Below are positions 34,749-43,913 of a DNA stretch of 64,000 bases, one piece after another (position 1 is the first letter of the stretch; every line of letters begins with the position of its first letter). Below the pieces are notes generated by a model. It had not been told where the DNA came from. It made no database searches and saw nothing but the letters and a program-made list of their open reading frames with translations. This stretch comes from JANNSX01 sp041397825 (GTDB taxonomy: Bacteria > Pseudomonadota > Alphaproteobacteria > Rhizobiales > Hyphomicrobiaceae): positions 868,001-932,000 of the forward strand of contig JAWKVX010000002.1 of the NCBI GenBank assembly GCA_041397825.1, in the 5' to 3' direction. Both the position numbers and the translations under genes were made by a program.

Positions 34749-36485
34749 ATGCCCGCCAAGAAATCCGCCTCCCGCCCCCTTCGCTCCTCACACTGGTTCG
34801 GCGGCACGGGGCGCGATGATTTCATTCACAGGAGCTGGATGAAGAACCAGGGCATTCCGGACGATCAGTTCTATGGCCGGCCGGTGATCGGCATCTGCAA
34901 CACCTTCTCCGAGCTCACCCCCTGCAACGCCCACTTCAAGCATCTTGTCGATCACATCAAGCGCGGCGTGCTGGATGCCGGCGGCTTCCCGCTCGAGTTC
35001 CCGGTGATGAGTCTCGGCGAGACGAACCTTCGCCCGACGGCAATGCTCTTCCGCAACCTCGCCTCCATGGATGTGGAAGAAAGCATCCGCGCCAATCCGA
35101 TCGACGGCGTCGTGCTCATGGTCGGTTGCGACAAGACCACGCCGTCGCTCTTGATGGGGGCCGCGAGCTGCGATCTCCCCGCCATCTGCGTCTCAGGTGG
35201 GCCGATGCTGAACGGTCACTACAAGAACCAGCTCGTCGGCTCGGGCACGTCGGTCTGGCAGTATTCCGAGGATGTCCGCGCCGGCAAGATGTCGATGGAG
35301 GATTTCAAGAACGCCGAAGCCGCCATGTCGCGCTCGCCCGGCCACTGCATGACCATGGGCACCGCGTCAACGATGGCCTCGATGGTGGAGGCGCTCGGCA
35401 TGGCAATGCCGCACAATGCGGCGATCCCCGCCGTCGATTCGCGCCGTAACGTTCTCGCCCGCATGGCCGGCCGCCGCATCGTCGACATGGTCAAAGAGGA
35501 TCTGAAGCCCTCTGACATCCTGACGAAGCGCGCCTTCGCCAACGCCATCCGCGCCAACGGGGCGATCGGCGGCTCGACCAATGCGGTGATCCATCTGCTT
35601 GCCATCGCCGGCCGCGTCGGTGTCGATCTTTCGCTGGACGACTGGGACGAGCTCGGTCGCAACGTGCCGACCATTGTCGACCTGATGCCGTCAGGTCGCT
35701 TCCTGATGGAGGATTTCTTCTATGCCGGCGGCTTGCCCGCGGTGCTCCGGAAGCTCGGCGAGGCGGGGCTTCTCGACAACGAGGCGATGACCGTCAACGG
35801 CCGGACGATCTGGGAGAACGTGCACGACGCCGCCTGCTGGAACGACGAGGTGATCCGCCCCTTCGACAAGGCGTTGACGAAGAGTGGCGGCATCGCGGTG
35901 CTGCGCGGCAACCTGGCTCCGAACGGCGCGGTGCTGAAACCTTCGGCGGCGACCCCGAAACTCATGCAGCACACAGGTCGCGCCGTCGTCTTCGAGAACA
36001 TCGAGGATTACAAGGCCCGGATCGACGAACCCGAGCTCGACATCGACGAGACGTGCATCATGGTGCTGAAGAACTGCGGGCCGAAGGGCTATCCGGGCAT
36101 GGCCGAGGTCGGCAACATGCCCTTGCCGCCGAAGGTGCTCAAGAAGGGTATCACCGACATGGTGCGCATCTCGGATGCGCGCATGAGCGGCACGGCCTAT
36201 GGTACGGTCATATTGCACACCGCGCCGGAAGCGGCGGCCGGCGGCCCGCTCGCCGTCGTGCAAACCGGCGACATGATCGAGGTCGATGTCGCGAAGCGCA
36301 GGCTCGATCTGAAGGTGGCGAACACCGAGATCGCCAAGCGCCTCAAATCCTGGAAGCCCGAGCCACTGCCGGCCGGCGGCTATCAGCGGCTCTATGTCGA
36401 GAATGTCGAAGGGGCGGACAAGGGCGCCGACCTCGGTTTCTTGAAGGGCAAGCGCGGCGCGCCGGTGCCCAGAGAGAGCCATTGA
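34749..36485 (+). CDS. IlvD/Edd-family sugar acid dehydratase (arabinonate/xylonate type)
   Basis: This 578-residue Fe-S dehydratase opens with SSHWFGGTGRDDFIHRSWMK and has the cluster Cys residues in NTFSELTPCN, VGCDKTTPSLL and SCD. Later come GGSTNAVIHLLAIA and the C-terminal domain with SDARMSGTAYG. The SHWF.G.GRDDFIHRSWMKNQG opening is characteristic of the pentonate dehydratases, not of IlvD (dihydroxyacid) or Edd, so L-arabinonate or a similar acid is the likely substrate. It is followed directly by a decayed SDR gene of the kind usually found beside it. Confidence 0.87.
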   Translation: MPAKKSASRPLRSSHWFGGTGRDDFIHRSWMKNQGIPDDQFYGRPVIGICNTFSELTPCNAHFKHLVDHIKRGVLDAGGFPLEFPVMSLGETNLRPTAMLFRNLASMDVEESIRANPIDGVVLMVGCDKTTPSLLMGAASCDLPAICVSGGPMLNGHYKNQLVGSGTSVWQYSEDVRAGKMSMEDFKNAEAAMSRSPGHCMTMGTASTMASMVEALGMAMPHNAAIPAVDSRRNVLARMAGRRIVDMVKEDLKPSDILTKRAFANAIRANGAIGGSTNAVIHLLAIAGRVGVDLSLDDWDELGRNVPTIVDLMPSGRFLMEDFFYAGGLPAVLRKLGEAGLLDNEAMTVNGRTIWENVHDAACWNDEVIRPFDKALTKSGGIAVLRGNLAPNGAVLKPSAATPKLMQHTGRAVVFENIEDYKARIDEPELDIDETCIMVLKNCGPKGYPGMAEVGNMPLPPKVLKKGITDMVRISDARMSGTAYGTVILHTAPEAAAGGPLAVVQTGDMIEVDVAKRRLDLKVANTEIAKRLKSWKPEPLPAGGYQRLYVENVEGADKGADLGFLKGKRGAPVPRESH

Positions 36486-36486
36486 G

Positions 36487-36897
36487 ATGGATCTCTCACG
36501 CTTCGCCCGCTATCCGAGCCTCGCGGGAAAGAGCGTGCTCATCACCGGCGGCGGCTCGACCGTCAGTTTCGGCTCGATCTCCCGGAAGATGAAGAACGGC
36601 GGCTATCCGGTCCACTCGGCCTCGAAGGCGGCCGTGCACGGGCTGACGACCAGTGCCGCGCGCGACTTCGGCAAACAGGGCGTTCGCGTCAACTCGGTCG
36701 TGCCGGGCAGGGTCATGGCGAAGCGTCAATTGAAGCTCTGGGTGACATCCGAATGCGAGGCGGCGACCGACCGCGCCCAATGCCTTTCCGGACGCGTCCA
36801 ACTGGTCGATTTTGCGTGCATGGTGCTGTTCCTCGCCGCCGACGATGTGCGGATGTGCTCCGGCCAGGAGTTCACCGTCGATGCCGGCTGGGTGTGA
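36487..36897 (+). pseudogene. SDR dehydrogenase gene with internal in-frame deletion
   Basis: The frame is open for 136 residues but SDR enzymes have about 250. Residues 14-24 read GKSVLITGGGS, the start of the cofactor loop. It then jumps to FGSIS (about 28-32), GGYPVHSASKAAVHGL and RVNSVVPG, which normally lie about 110 residues later. The rest of the NAD(P) loop (GIG) and the central sheet are missing. The catalytic Tyr of YxxxK is His (H43, K47). The frame is intact by chance of an in-frame loss, but the protein cannot bind cofactor normally. It is coupled one base after the dehydratase stop and was probably its pathway dehydrogenase. Confidence 0.78.
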
Positions 36898-36906
36898 GGG
36901 CGGGCG

Positions 36907-37767
36907 GTGAGCGCGGCACTCTTGGGCATCCTCTCGGCCTTGAGCTTCGGCGCGGCCGACTTCATGGCGCGCTTCTCGACGCGTGCGCACAATCCGGTCG
37001 CGAGCTACGGCGCGGTTCTACTGGTCGGCGCCATCGCCACGAGCCTCGTTGTGCTCGTCTCAGGGCAATCGCTCGTCTGGTCGCCGCTCGGCGTCGGGTT
37101 TGCGATGCTGCATGGACTTGCGTCGGCCGTGATGGCGGTGCTGCTCTATTGGGGGCTGGCGCGCGGACCGATCAGCGTCGTTGCGCCGATCGTGGCCAGC
37201 CACCCGGCCTTCGTGTTGATGGTGATGGTCGCGCTCGGCAGCCGGCCGGAAGTCGCTCAATGGGTGGCGATGGCGGTGGTGCTCGCCGGCGGCATTCTGA
37301 TTGCCTGGATGGCGGAGGAGGATGAACCCGGCGACGCGCGCGATCCATCGCATCTGCGGACGACGCTGAGGATCGCGGTCGCCGCCTGCCTGATCTATGT
37401 GGCGCTCGTGCTGACCGGCCAGCAGGCCGTGCCCGAGATCGGTGCGCTACAGACGACCTGGATCGGTCGATTGACCGGGCTTGCCGCCATCGTGGCCGTG
37501 GCGGCGGCGAGCCGGCAGTCGCTGGCGATCCGGCCGCGCTGGATGCCCTTTCTGCTGGTGCAGGGGTTCGCCGACATGCTGGGCTATGCGACGCTTACGG
37601 CCGGCGGCGGCACGGCGCATCCGGAGATCACGGCCGTGATCTCGGCCGGCTTCTCCGTCGTCACCGTGCTGCTCGCCTGGGCGATCCTCAAGGAGCGCAT
37701 CGGACCCCTGCAATGGCTGGCGATCGCGATGATCGCCGGCGGGTCGGCGGTGCTGGCGGGAGGGTAG
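36907..37767 (+). CDS. DMT-superfamily EamA transporter
   Basis: This is a 286-residue inner-membrane protein with ten predicted helices in two EamA repeats (about 1-135 and 150-286). The N-terminal half has SFGAADFMARFSTR, and the C-terminal half ends LAWAILKERIGPLQWLAIAMIAGG, the usual end of EamA repeats. It probably exports a small metabolite; the substrate is unknown. The start is GTG at 36907, nine bases after the truncated SDR gene. Confidence 0.87.
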   Translation: MSAALLGILSALSFGAADFMARFSTRAHNPVASYGAVLLVGAIATSLVVLVSGQSLVWSPLGVGFAMLHGLASAVMAVLLYWGLARGPISVVAPIVASHPAFVLMVMVALGSRPEVAQWVAMAVVLAGGILIAWMAEEDEPGDARDPSHLRTTLRIAVAACLIYVALVLTGQQAVPEIGALQTTWIGRLTGLAAIVAVAAASRQSLAIRPRWMPFLLVQGFADMLGYATLTAGGGTAHPEITAVISAGFSVVTVLLAWAILKERIGPLQWLAIAMIAGGSAVLAGG

Positions 37768-37903
37768 TCCGGCAGGCCGGACCGCCAGGATAGTTAACCA
37801 GCGTGGACGCTCACCCCCTCCTCCGTTTGAGCTGTGATGATCGGTCAAGAAATGGTCTAGAATTTGCTCCGAAGGCATCACAAATCCGGTCAGAGGAACC
37901 GTC

Positions 37904-38998
37904 ATGGCGACGATCAAGGGTACCAGTCTCAGGGACATTCTGCGCGGCACCGCCGCCGCCGACACGATCCTCGGTCTCGGCGGCAATGACGACCTCTTCG
38001 GCCTCGCCGGCAACGACATTCTGAACGGCGGAACTGGCGCCGACAGAATGACGGGCGGGCGTGGCAACGACACCTACCTCGTCGACAATAAGGGCGACAA
38101 GGCGATCGAGCTCAGCGGTCAAGGGACCGACCTCGTAAAATCGAAGGTGACCTTCACGCTCGGTTCCAACGTCGAGAACCTGACATTGACCGGCACGGCC
38201 GCGATTAACGGCACCGGCAACACGCTCGCCAACACGATCGTCGGCAATACCGCAGCAAATGTCCTGACGGGTGGCCTTGGCGCCGACAAGATGAGTGGCG
38301 GGCGTGGCAATGACACCTATGTCGTCGACCGGACGACCGACAAAGCGATTGAAGCCCTCAACCAGGGAACCGACACGGTGAAGTCGAGTGTCACCTGGGT
38401 GCTCGGGGCCAATCTCGAGAATCTCACTCTCACCGGCACGAGCGCGATCAACGGCACGGGCAACGAGTTGGCAAACAGACTGACGGGCAATGCCGCCGCC
38501 AACATTCTCGATGGAGGTATCGGAGCAGATGTGGTGTTCGGTGGCGGCGGCGCCGACACGATCCGCGGCAACGACGGCGCTGACGTCATGTACGGGGGCG
38601 CCGGCGCCGATACGTTCAAGTACGGCAACTATTCGACCGATGCCGACGCCGATAGTGGGAAGCTCGCCTACGGAAGTGCATCCCTGATCACGGCGATTCC
38701 TGCCGGTCTTGATGTGATCAAGGATTTCAATCCTGCCGAGGGTGACAAGATTGACATCACTGAGATCCGGCACATCAACAACTTCGGCAATTGGGAGCTG
38801 GATTTTCTCGCCGACGGACCGTGGCAAGACAAGGTCGGCACCGGGCATGTGGAAGTCCAGTACGTATCGAACGTCAATTCGACCTTCGTCTATTTCGATA
38901 GGTACGACGGGAACACGGCGGTGGATTTCACGATCGTGCTGCAGGGCTTCGATTTTGCCACTGTAGGTACGAGCGACTGGATCTACTACGGCCAGTAG
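37904..38998 (+). CDS. Small RTX-type calcium-binding repeat protein
   Basis: This is a 364-residue acidic protein with no signal peptide. Nonapeptide-type repeats (GGxGxDxx) occur in three clusters: about residues 24-52 (LGGNDDLFGLAGND), about 118-135 and about 200-245 (GGGGADTIRGNDGADVMYGG). Between them an 81-residue unit with GTD.VKS.VT..LG.N.ENLTLTG is duplicated. The C-terminal 100 residues are non-repetitive (VIKDFNPAEGDKIDI) and resemble the Peptidase_M10_C / secretion-signal end of type I substrates. It is probably secreted by a type I system that is not in this window. Its function is unknown. Confidence 0.85.
   Translation: MATIKGTSLRDILRGTAAADTILGLGGNDDLFGLAGNDILNGGTGADRMTGGRGNDTYLVDNKGDKAIELSGQGTDLVKSKVTFTLGSNVENLTLTGTAAINGTGNTLANTIVGNTAANVLTGGLGADKMSGGRGNDTYVVDRTTDKAIEALNQGTDTVKSSVTWVLGANLENLTLTGTSAINGTGNELANRLTGNAAANILDGGIGADVVFGGGGADTIRGNDGADVMYGGAGADTFKYGNYSTDADADSGKLAYGSASLITAIPAGLDVIKDFNPAEGDKIDITEIRHINNFGNWELDFLADGPWQDKVGTGHVEVQYVSNVNSTFVYFDRYDGNTAVDFTIVLQGFDFATVGTSDWIYYGQ
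38063..38548 (+). repeat. 243-base tandem duplication inside the RTX gene
   Basis: Two 81-codon units (38063-38305 and 38306-38548) encode the same pattern, GNDTY.VD....DKAIE...QGTD, LTLTGT.AINGTGN.LAN and GG.GAD. The exact 243-base period keeps the frame. Sequence drift between units shows the duplication is not recent. Confidence 0.75.
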
Positions 38999-39071
38999 AT
39001 GTCACTACGCCGGTTGTAGCCATAGTGGCCCCCGAGGGGCTTGCGCATTGCGTCGACAGGCGCGCGAGAGG

Positions 39072-40430
39072 TCAACTCAGCTCCCTGACCCGGAAATGCA
39101 GACCGCCCTTCGGCGTCAGCGTCACGGTGGCGTTGAGGCCGGGCGGCTCCTGGCCGACATACTCCGGCCGGAAACGGCGCAAGAGAATCGAGAGCGCGAG
39201 CGTGTTCTCGACTTGGCTCATGGCGCCGCCGATGCAGGAGCGTTTTCCCCCGCCGAACGGCAGATAGGTGTAGGGTTTCCGCTTCCGCATCGCCTCGCCC
39301 ATGAAGCGCTCGGGTCGGAACTCCTCCGGATTATCCCAGTATTTGGCGCTGTGATGTGTGCCGTAGGCGAACATCACCACGCGGTCGCCGGCCTTGATCT
39401 CCTTGCCGTCGATCACGTCGTCCTTGGCGGCGACGCGGATGAGGCCCCAGATCGGCGGATAGAGACGCATGGTCTCCTGGATGACGGCGCGCGTGTAGGC
39501 GAGCGCCGAGTAGTCGTCGGCGGTCGGGTCGCGGTCGCCGTAGACCTCCTCGCCCTCGCGACGGATGCGCTCGGCGGTCTCCGGGTAGCGGGAGGAGAGA
39601 TACATGGCCCAGGCGAGCGTCAGCGCGGTCGTCTCGGTGCCGGCCCACAGATACTGCTTCAGCTCGTCGATCGCCTGCTGCTGATCGAAATCGGGTACCG
39701 TCGGATCGGCGACGGCGGCCTCGATCATCTTCAGAAGCGTGCGCTCGCGCTCCTCGCGCGGATCGGCGGCGATGACGGCCGGTGGCACGCTGACCCAGGC
39801 CTCGACGGCCTTGGCGGCATCCTCTTCCGTCACCTCGAACTCGGCGCCATGCACGCGCTTCAGCCGGATCGACTTGTGGTTCATCACGTCGGTATAGGTC
39901 TTGACGCATTTGAAGACGAAATGCGGATTGAACGGCATGTCGCGATCGAACAGCGCCTTGCAGATCATGTCGGCCGCGAGCGTCCAGGTCTGCTCGACCA
40001 TCTCGAAGGTCTCGCCGGACTTGGCGAGGCCCGCCCAGATGTCCATCTTGGTCCGGATAGCCTTGATGAAGTAGGGGATGTACTCGGCGAACATGTCAGG
40101 GTGGAAGGCGGGCTGCTGCGGCAGGCGGATCTTCTGCCAGAGCGCACCGTCATGCGTGATCATGGCCTTGCCAAAGATCGGCTTCAGCCCGTCGAAATAC
40201 TTGATGTAGTCGTCGGCCTTAGTGACGAGAACGCGCTTGAAATGTTCGGGCTCGGAGAGGAAGACAACGCGCTGGTTCGCCATGTTGACCGTGATGACGC
40301 CGCCATAGCGCTCTGTCATCTGCATCAGCATCTTCATCGGGTTCTGCGGATCGCCCTTCAAGAGCGGCGTCAGCTTGAACCAGATGCTGTTTTCCTCGCC
40401 GAGCTGGTGGGCGGGCGCGACAGTCGACAT
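39072..40430 (-). CDS. Cytochrome P450
   Basis: This is a 452-residue soluble P450. The I-helix oxygen motif is AGTETTALTLAW (about residues 258-269), the K-helix ExxR is in VIQETMRLYPP, and the heme loop is FGGGKRSCIGG with ligand Cys near residue 398. No redox partner (ferredoxin or reductase) is encoded nearby. The sequence style (HDGALWQKIRLPQQPAFH) is closer to fatty-acid or terpene hydroxylating P450s than to camphor-type. The substrate is unknown. Confidence 0.92.
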   Translation of the reverse strand: MSTVAPAHQLGEENSIWFKLTPLLKGDPQNPMKMLMQMTERYGGVITVNMANQRVVFLSEPEHFKRVLVTKADDYIKYFDGLKPIFGKAMITHDGALWQKIRLPQQPAFHPDMFAEYIPYFIKAIRTKMDIWAGLAKSGETFEMVEQTWTLAADMICKALFDRDMPFNPHFVFKCVKTYTDVMNHKSIRLKRVHGAEFEVTEEDAAKAVEAWVSVPPAVIAADPREERERTLLKMIEAAVADPTVPDFDQQQAIDELKQYLWAGTETTALTLAWAMYLSSRYPETAERIRREGEEVYGDRDPTADDYSALAYTRAVIQETMRLYPPIWGLIRVAAKDDVIDGKEIKAGDRVVMFAYGTHHSAKYWDNPEEFRPERFMGEAMRKRKPYTYLPFGGGKRSCIGGAMSQVENTLALSILLRRFRPEYVGQEPPGLNATVTLTPKGGLHFRVRELS

Positions 40431-40667
40431 CGATCAGGCTCCGAGGCGATAGCCGGCAGGGCCAGGGGCGATGCGCGGCTGTGTTCTAGTTCTGTTCGTC
40501 CGACTCGGCCGTCTGGCCGGAATGCTCGGACAGTCATCCGGTGCAGGAGCCGTGCCGGTGCTCCCCGGCCACCCCTCGCCGATCCCGACCGAAGCTGCAC
40601 GGCCGGTTGCGAAAAGTCCATATGACGGGTTCGCCGCAAGGCACTCTGTCGCGGGCGAGGGCCCAAG

Positions 40668-41348
40668 TCAGCCCTGGGGCTCGGATTTGGTTAACGGCGG
40701 CGGTGAGATCATCGCGGCTCTGAGCGGCACGCCGGGCGTCGTGTAGAGCACGCGACCGTCGATGACGTAGGCGGCGCCGGAGGCGACGAGCTCAAGCGCA
40801 TGGGGATAGAGCCGGTGCTCGGCGGCGAGGACGCGCTCGGCGAGGCTGTCGGCGGTATCGCCCGGCGCGACCGGCACGGCGGCCTGCGCGACGATCGGGC
40901 CGGCATCCATCTCCACGCGCACGAAATGCACGCTCGCTCCCGTGATCCAGGCGCCGGAGTCGAGCACGCGCTGGTGCGTATCGAGACCCGGAAAGGCCGG
41001 CAAGAGCGAAGGGTGGATGTTCAGGTGCCGGTCGAGCCAGCGATTGACGAACTCGGCCGTCAGGAGCCGCATGAATCCGGCATTGCAGACGAGATCGACC
41101 TGGCGCTCGATGAGAATGCCGTTGAGCTTCAGCTCGAAGGTCATGCGCGAGGGGAATTTCGTATGGTCGAGCGGTACCGCTTCGATGCCGAGGGCCTTGG
41201 CACGGGCGAGACCGGGGGCATCCGGCCGGTTCGAGACGACCGTCACGATCTCCGCCGGATAGTCCGGGTCCTGGGCCGCCCGGATCAGGCTCTCCATGTT
41301 CGAGCCGCGGCCGGAAATCAGGATGGCGACGCGCTTTCGCTTGGTCAT
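40668..41348 (-). CDS. purN: Phosphoribosylglycinamide formyltransferase
   Basis: This 226-residue enzyme formylates GAR with 10-formyl-THF in purine synthesis. It shows VAILISGRGSNMESLI at the N-terminus, the catalytic Asn-His region NIHPSLLPAFPG and VDAGPI-type Asp (about residue 145). ATG 41348 overlaps the purM stop by ATGA. The C-terminal tail after about 205 is longer than usual. Confidence 0.94.
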   Translation of the reverse strand: MTKRKRVAILISGRGSNMESLIRAAQDPDYPAEIVTVVSNRPDAPGLARAKALGIEAVPLDHTKFPSRMTFELKLNGILIERQVDLVCNAGFMRLLTAEFVNRWLDRHLNIHPSLLPAFPGLDTHQRVLDSGAWITGASVHFVRVEMDAGPIVAQAAVPVAPGDTADSLAERVLAAEHRLYPHALELVASGAAYVIDGRVLYTTPGVPLRAAMISPPPLTKSEPQG

Positions 41349-42466
41349 GACGCTGTTCTCAGCGCACCCGAGTAACGCACCGCCTCGGCCTCGCCCTTGC
41401 CCTTGGCCTCGGACTTTATGCCCCGGCCCGGCTCGACGGCGCCGATGATGCGCGCGTCCTCGCCCGACGCGCGGAGGGCGGCGAGCACCGCCTCGGCCTC
41501 TGCCCTGGCGGTGACGACGACCATGCCGATACCGCAATTGAACGTGCGCAGCATCTCGGTCTCGGCCATGCCGCCTGACGTCTGCAGCCAGCCGAAGACA
41601 GCCGGCGCGCGGAAGGCTGAAAGGTCGATATGGGCGGCAAGGCCGGTCGGCATGACCCGCGGCAGATTCTCGGTGAGACCGCCGCCGGTGATGTGCGAGA
41701 GGGCCTTGATGGCGCCACCGGGCCCGCCGCCGCCGGTCGCCCGGATCGCCTCGAGAACCGGCTGGACATAGATCCGGGTCGGCGTCAGCAGGGCCTCGGC
41801 AAGGCTTTGTCCGGAGGCGAACGGCGCCGGCCTTTGCCAGTCGAGCCCGGCCTTGCGGACGATCAGTCGCACCAGCGAGTAGCCGTTCGAGTGGACGCCC
41901 GAGGCGGCGAGGCCGATCAGCACATCGCCAGTCTCGATATCGGTCCGTGGCAGGATCTCGTTCCGCTCGACGGCGCCGACGGCGAAGCCGGCGAGGTCAT
42001 AGCTCTTCGCGGCATACATGCCCGGCATCTCGGCCGTCTCACCGCCGATCAGTGCCGCGCCGGCCTGCCGGCAACCCTCGGCGATGCCGGAGACGATCCG
42101 GGTCGCGACCCCGACGTCGAGCGTGCCGACCGCCAGATAGTCCAAGAAAAACAATGGCTCGGCACCCTGCACCACGAGGTCGTTGACGCACATGGCCACC
42201 AGGTCGATGCCGATCGTATCGTGCAAGCCGGTCTCGATAGCGATCTCGAGCTTGGTGCCGACGCCGTCGTTGGCGGCGACCAGGACGGGGTCCCGGAAGC
42301 CGGCCGCCTTGAGGTCGAACAGCCCGCCGAAGCCGCCGAGGGCCGCGTCGGCGCCGCGTCGCGCCGTCGCGCGGGCCAGCGGCTTGATGGCGCGGACGAG
42401 GGCGTTGCCGGCATCGATATCGACGCCGGCGTCCTGATACGTCAAACCATTGCCGGGCCGTGTCAC
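41345..42466 (-). CDS. purM: Phosphoribosylformylglycinamidine cyclo-ligase
   Basis: This enzyme of about 373 residues closes the imidazole ring to AIR in purine synthesis. Features are LTYQDAGVDIDAGNALV at the start, ANDGVGTKLEIA, IGGETAEMPGMY and SGVHSNGYSLVR. The GTG at 42466 is preceded by GAGGGGAG and puts the start where the family begins. An upstream TTG at 42484 is less likely. It forms an operon with purN and diverges from the DUF2066 gene. Confidence 0.94.
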   Translation of the reverse strand: MTRPGNGLTYQDAGVDIDAGNALVRAIKPLARATARRGADAALGGFGGLFDLKAAGFRDPVLVAANDGVGTKLEIAIETGLHDTIGIDLVAMCVNDLVVQGAEPLFFLDYLAVGTLDVGVATRIVSGIAEGCRQAGAALIGGETAEMPGMYAAKSYDLAGFAVGAVERNEILPRTDIETGDVLIGLAASGVHSNGYSLVRLIVRKAGLDWQRPAPFASGQSLAEALLTPTRIYVQPVLEAIRATGGGGPGGAIKALSHITGGGLTENLPRVMPTGLAAHIDLSAFRAPAVFGWLQTSGGMAETEMLRTFNCGIGMVVVTARAEAEAVLAALRASGEDARIIGAVEPGRGIKSEAKGKGEAEAVRYSGALRTAS

Positions 42467-42626
42467 GAGGCTCCCCTCTCGCAAAGCGAGTCGGTTATAA
42501 GGGCTCGCCGGGCTTTATCAGCTCGGTTTCGACAAGGCCAGTCCGGGACGCCGGCATTTCAAGGCCAGAATTCTGCCGCGGGGGCCGCGCATGATACCTC
42601 CGGCAGCGGCAGCAGGAGACGAGAGC

Positions 42627-43802
42627 ATGCGGGACGGCCGGGTTTTGGGCATTGGCGTGGCCATCACGGCCTTGGCGCTCGCCGTGATCCTGCCGGCGGC
42701 TGCCCTGGCGCAGTCGAGCATTGTCTATCAGGTCTCGAATTATCCGGTCAGCGCCGTCGCCGTCGATGCCGTCACGGCCAAGGACAAGGCGCTCGAGGAA
42801 GGCAAGCGCGACGCCTTCCGCTATCTCCTCAAGCGGCTCGTCGATGTGACGGCCTATCGCAAGCTTCCCAAGCTTCCGGCCAAGAGCGTCGAGGATATGC
42901 TGAGCGATGTCAGCGTCAGCGACGAGCAGAACTCGGCCACGGAATACATCGCCACGCTCGAGTATCACTTTCGCCCCGATTCGGTGCGCCAGTTCCTGAT
43001 GGCGAGCGGATTGCCCTATACCGACGAGCAGTCGGGGGCGATCGCCGTCGTCGCCAAGTATCTTGGACCAGAGGATGGCAGCGACGGACAGGCGGTCTGG
43101 CGCTCGGCCTGGGCGGGCCTCGACCTGGCGCATGCCCTGACGCCGATCAAGCTCACACGGCCGGGCGCGTCGTCCACCGACGATGTCTTCCGCGCCCTCG
43201 CGAAGGGCCAGTCCCGGGCGCTCGGCATCGTCGAGGCTGAGGCCGACGCAGACCGGGTGGTCGTGGCGCTCGCCGAGCCGGTCGAGGACGGCAACAAGCT
43301 GAAGGTCTCGCTGATCGGCAGGGACCGGGTCGGCCCCATCAGCCTGGTCCGCGTCTACACGATCCAGGATGGCGATCTCGGCTATACGGCGGAGACGGCG
43401 GCGATCATCGCTCTCGGCGTCCTCGAAGGCCGCTGGAAGCGGATCAAGGCCCGCTCTGGCTTCGGTGCCGGCGCTGCCGGCGATTTCGGCGACGGCGGCG
43501 GCGAATTTTCCGGCCTGCCGTCGGTCGGCGAGACAACCTCGGCCTCGGGCGAACCGGCTTCGGGCGCCGCCGGCATTCGCGTCAGGGCCGAGTTCGAGAG
43601 CCTGGGCGATTGGCAGCAGATCAGGGGGCGGCTCGGTGCCGTTCCGGGTGTCCAGGCGGTCAAGGTCGGAGCACTGTCGGCCCGCTCCGCCGATGTCACC
43701 ATTTTCTTTCCGGGCGACGCCAATCAGCTGCAGTCGGCCCTGGAGTCGCAGGGCCTCAGTCTTGCCGGTGGGGGTAACGGGCTGGTGCTCAGGTCGAACT
43801 GA
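42627..43802 (+). CDS. DUF2066 domain-containing exported protein
   Basis: This is a protein of about 391 residues. A signal peptide (about 1-29, ending AALAQ) precedes the DUF2066 region (about 30-200), with AVDAVTAKDKALEEGKRDAFRYLL and EYHFRPDSVRQFLMASGLPY. A Gly/Ala/Ser-rich linker (about 285-320) leads to a C-terminal domain of about 70 residues (EFESLGDWQQIRGRLGAVPGVQAV). The function of DUF2066 is not known to me. A location in the periplasm is inferred. AGGAGA lies eight bases before ATG 42627. It heads the operon running to ppx. Confidence 0.85.
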   Translation: MRDGRVLGIGVAITALALAVILPAAALAQSSIVYQVSNYPVSAVAVDAVTAKDKALEEGKRDAFRYLLKRLVDVTAYRKLPKLPAKSVEDMLSDVSVSDEQNSATEYIATLEYHFRPDSVRQFLMASGLPYTDEQSGAIAVVAKYLGPEDGSDGQAVWRSAWAGLDLAHALTPIKLTRPGASSTDDVFRALAKGQSRALGIVEAEADADRVVVALAEPVEDGNKLKVSLIGRDRVGPISLVRVYTIQDGDLGYTAETAAIIALGVLEGRWKRIKARSGFGAGAAGDFGDGGGEFSGLPSVGETTSASGEPASGAAGIRVRAEFESLGDWQQIRGRLGAVPGVQAVKVGALSARSADVTIFFPGDANQLQSALESQGLSLAGGGNGLVLRSN

Positions 43803-43913
43803 GGTCTCGACGTAACGAGGCTTTCCCGCCACAATCGGCGCCGACCGGTCGAAGAGAATCGACGGCCACCCGCCGCACTTGCGAGGCGGTCGACGCCTGA
43901 ACGGAATGCCACC

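Noticed and set aside
40471..40746. Small plus-strand open frame between the P450 and purN genes
   Set aside because: No ribosome site or motif, and it overlaps the purN C-terminus; probably non-coding.
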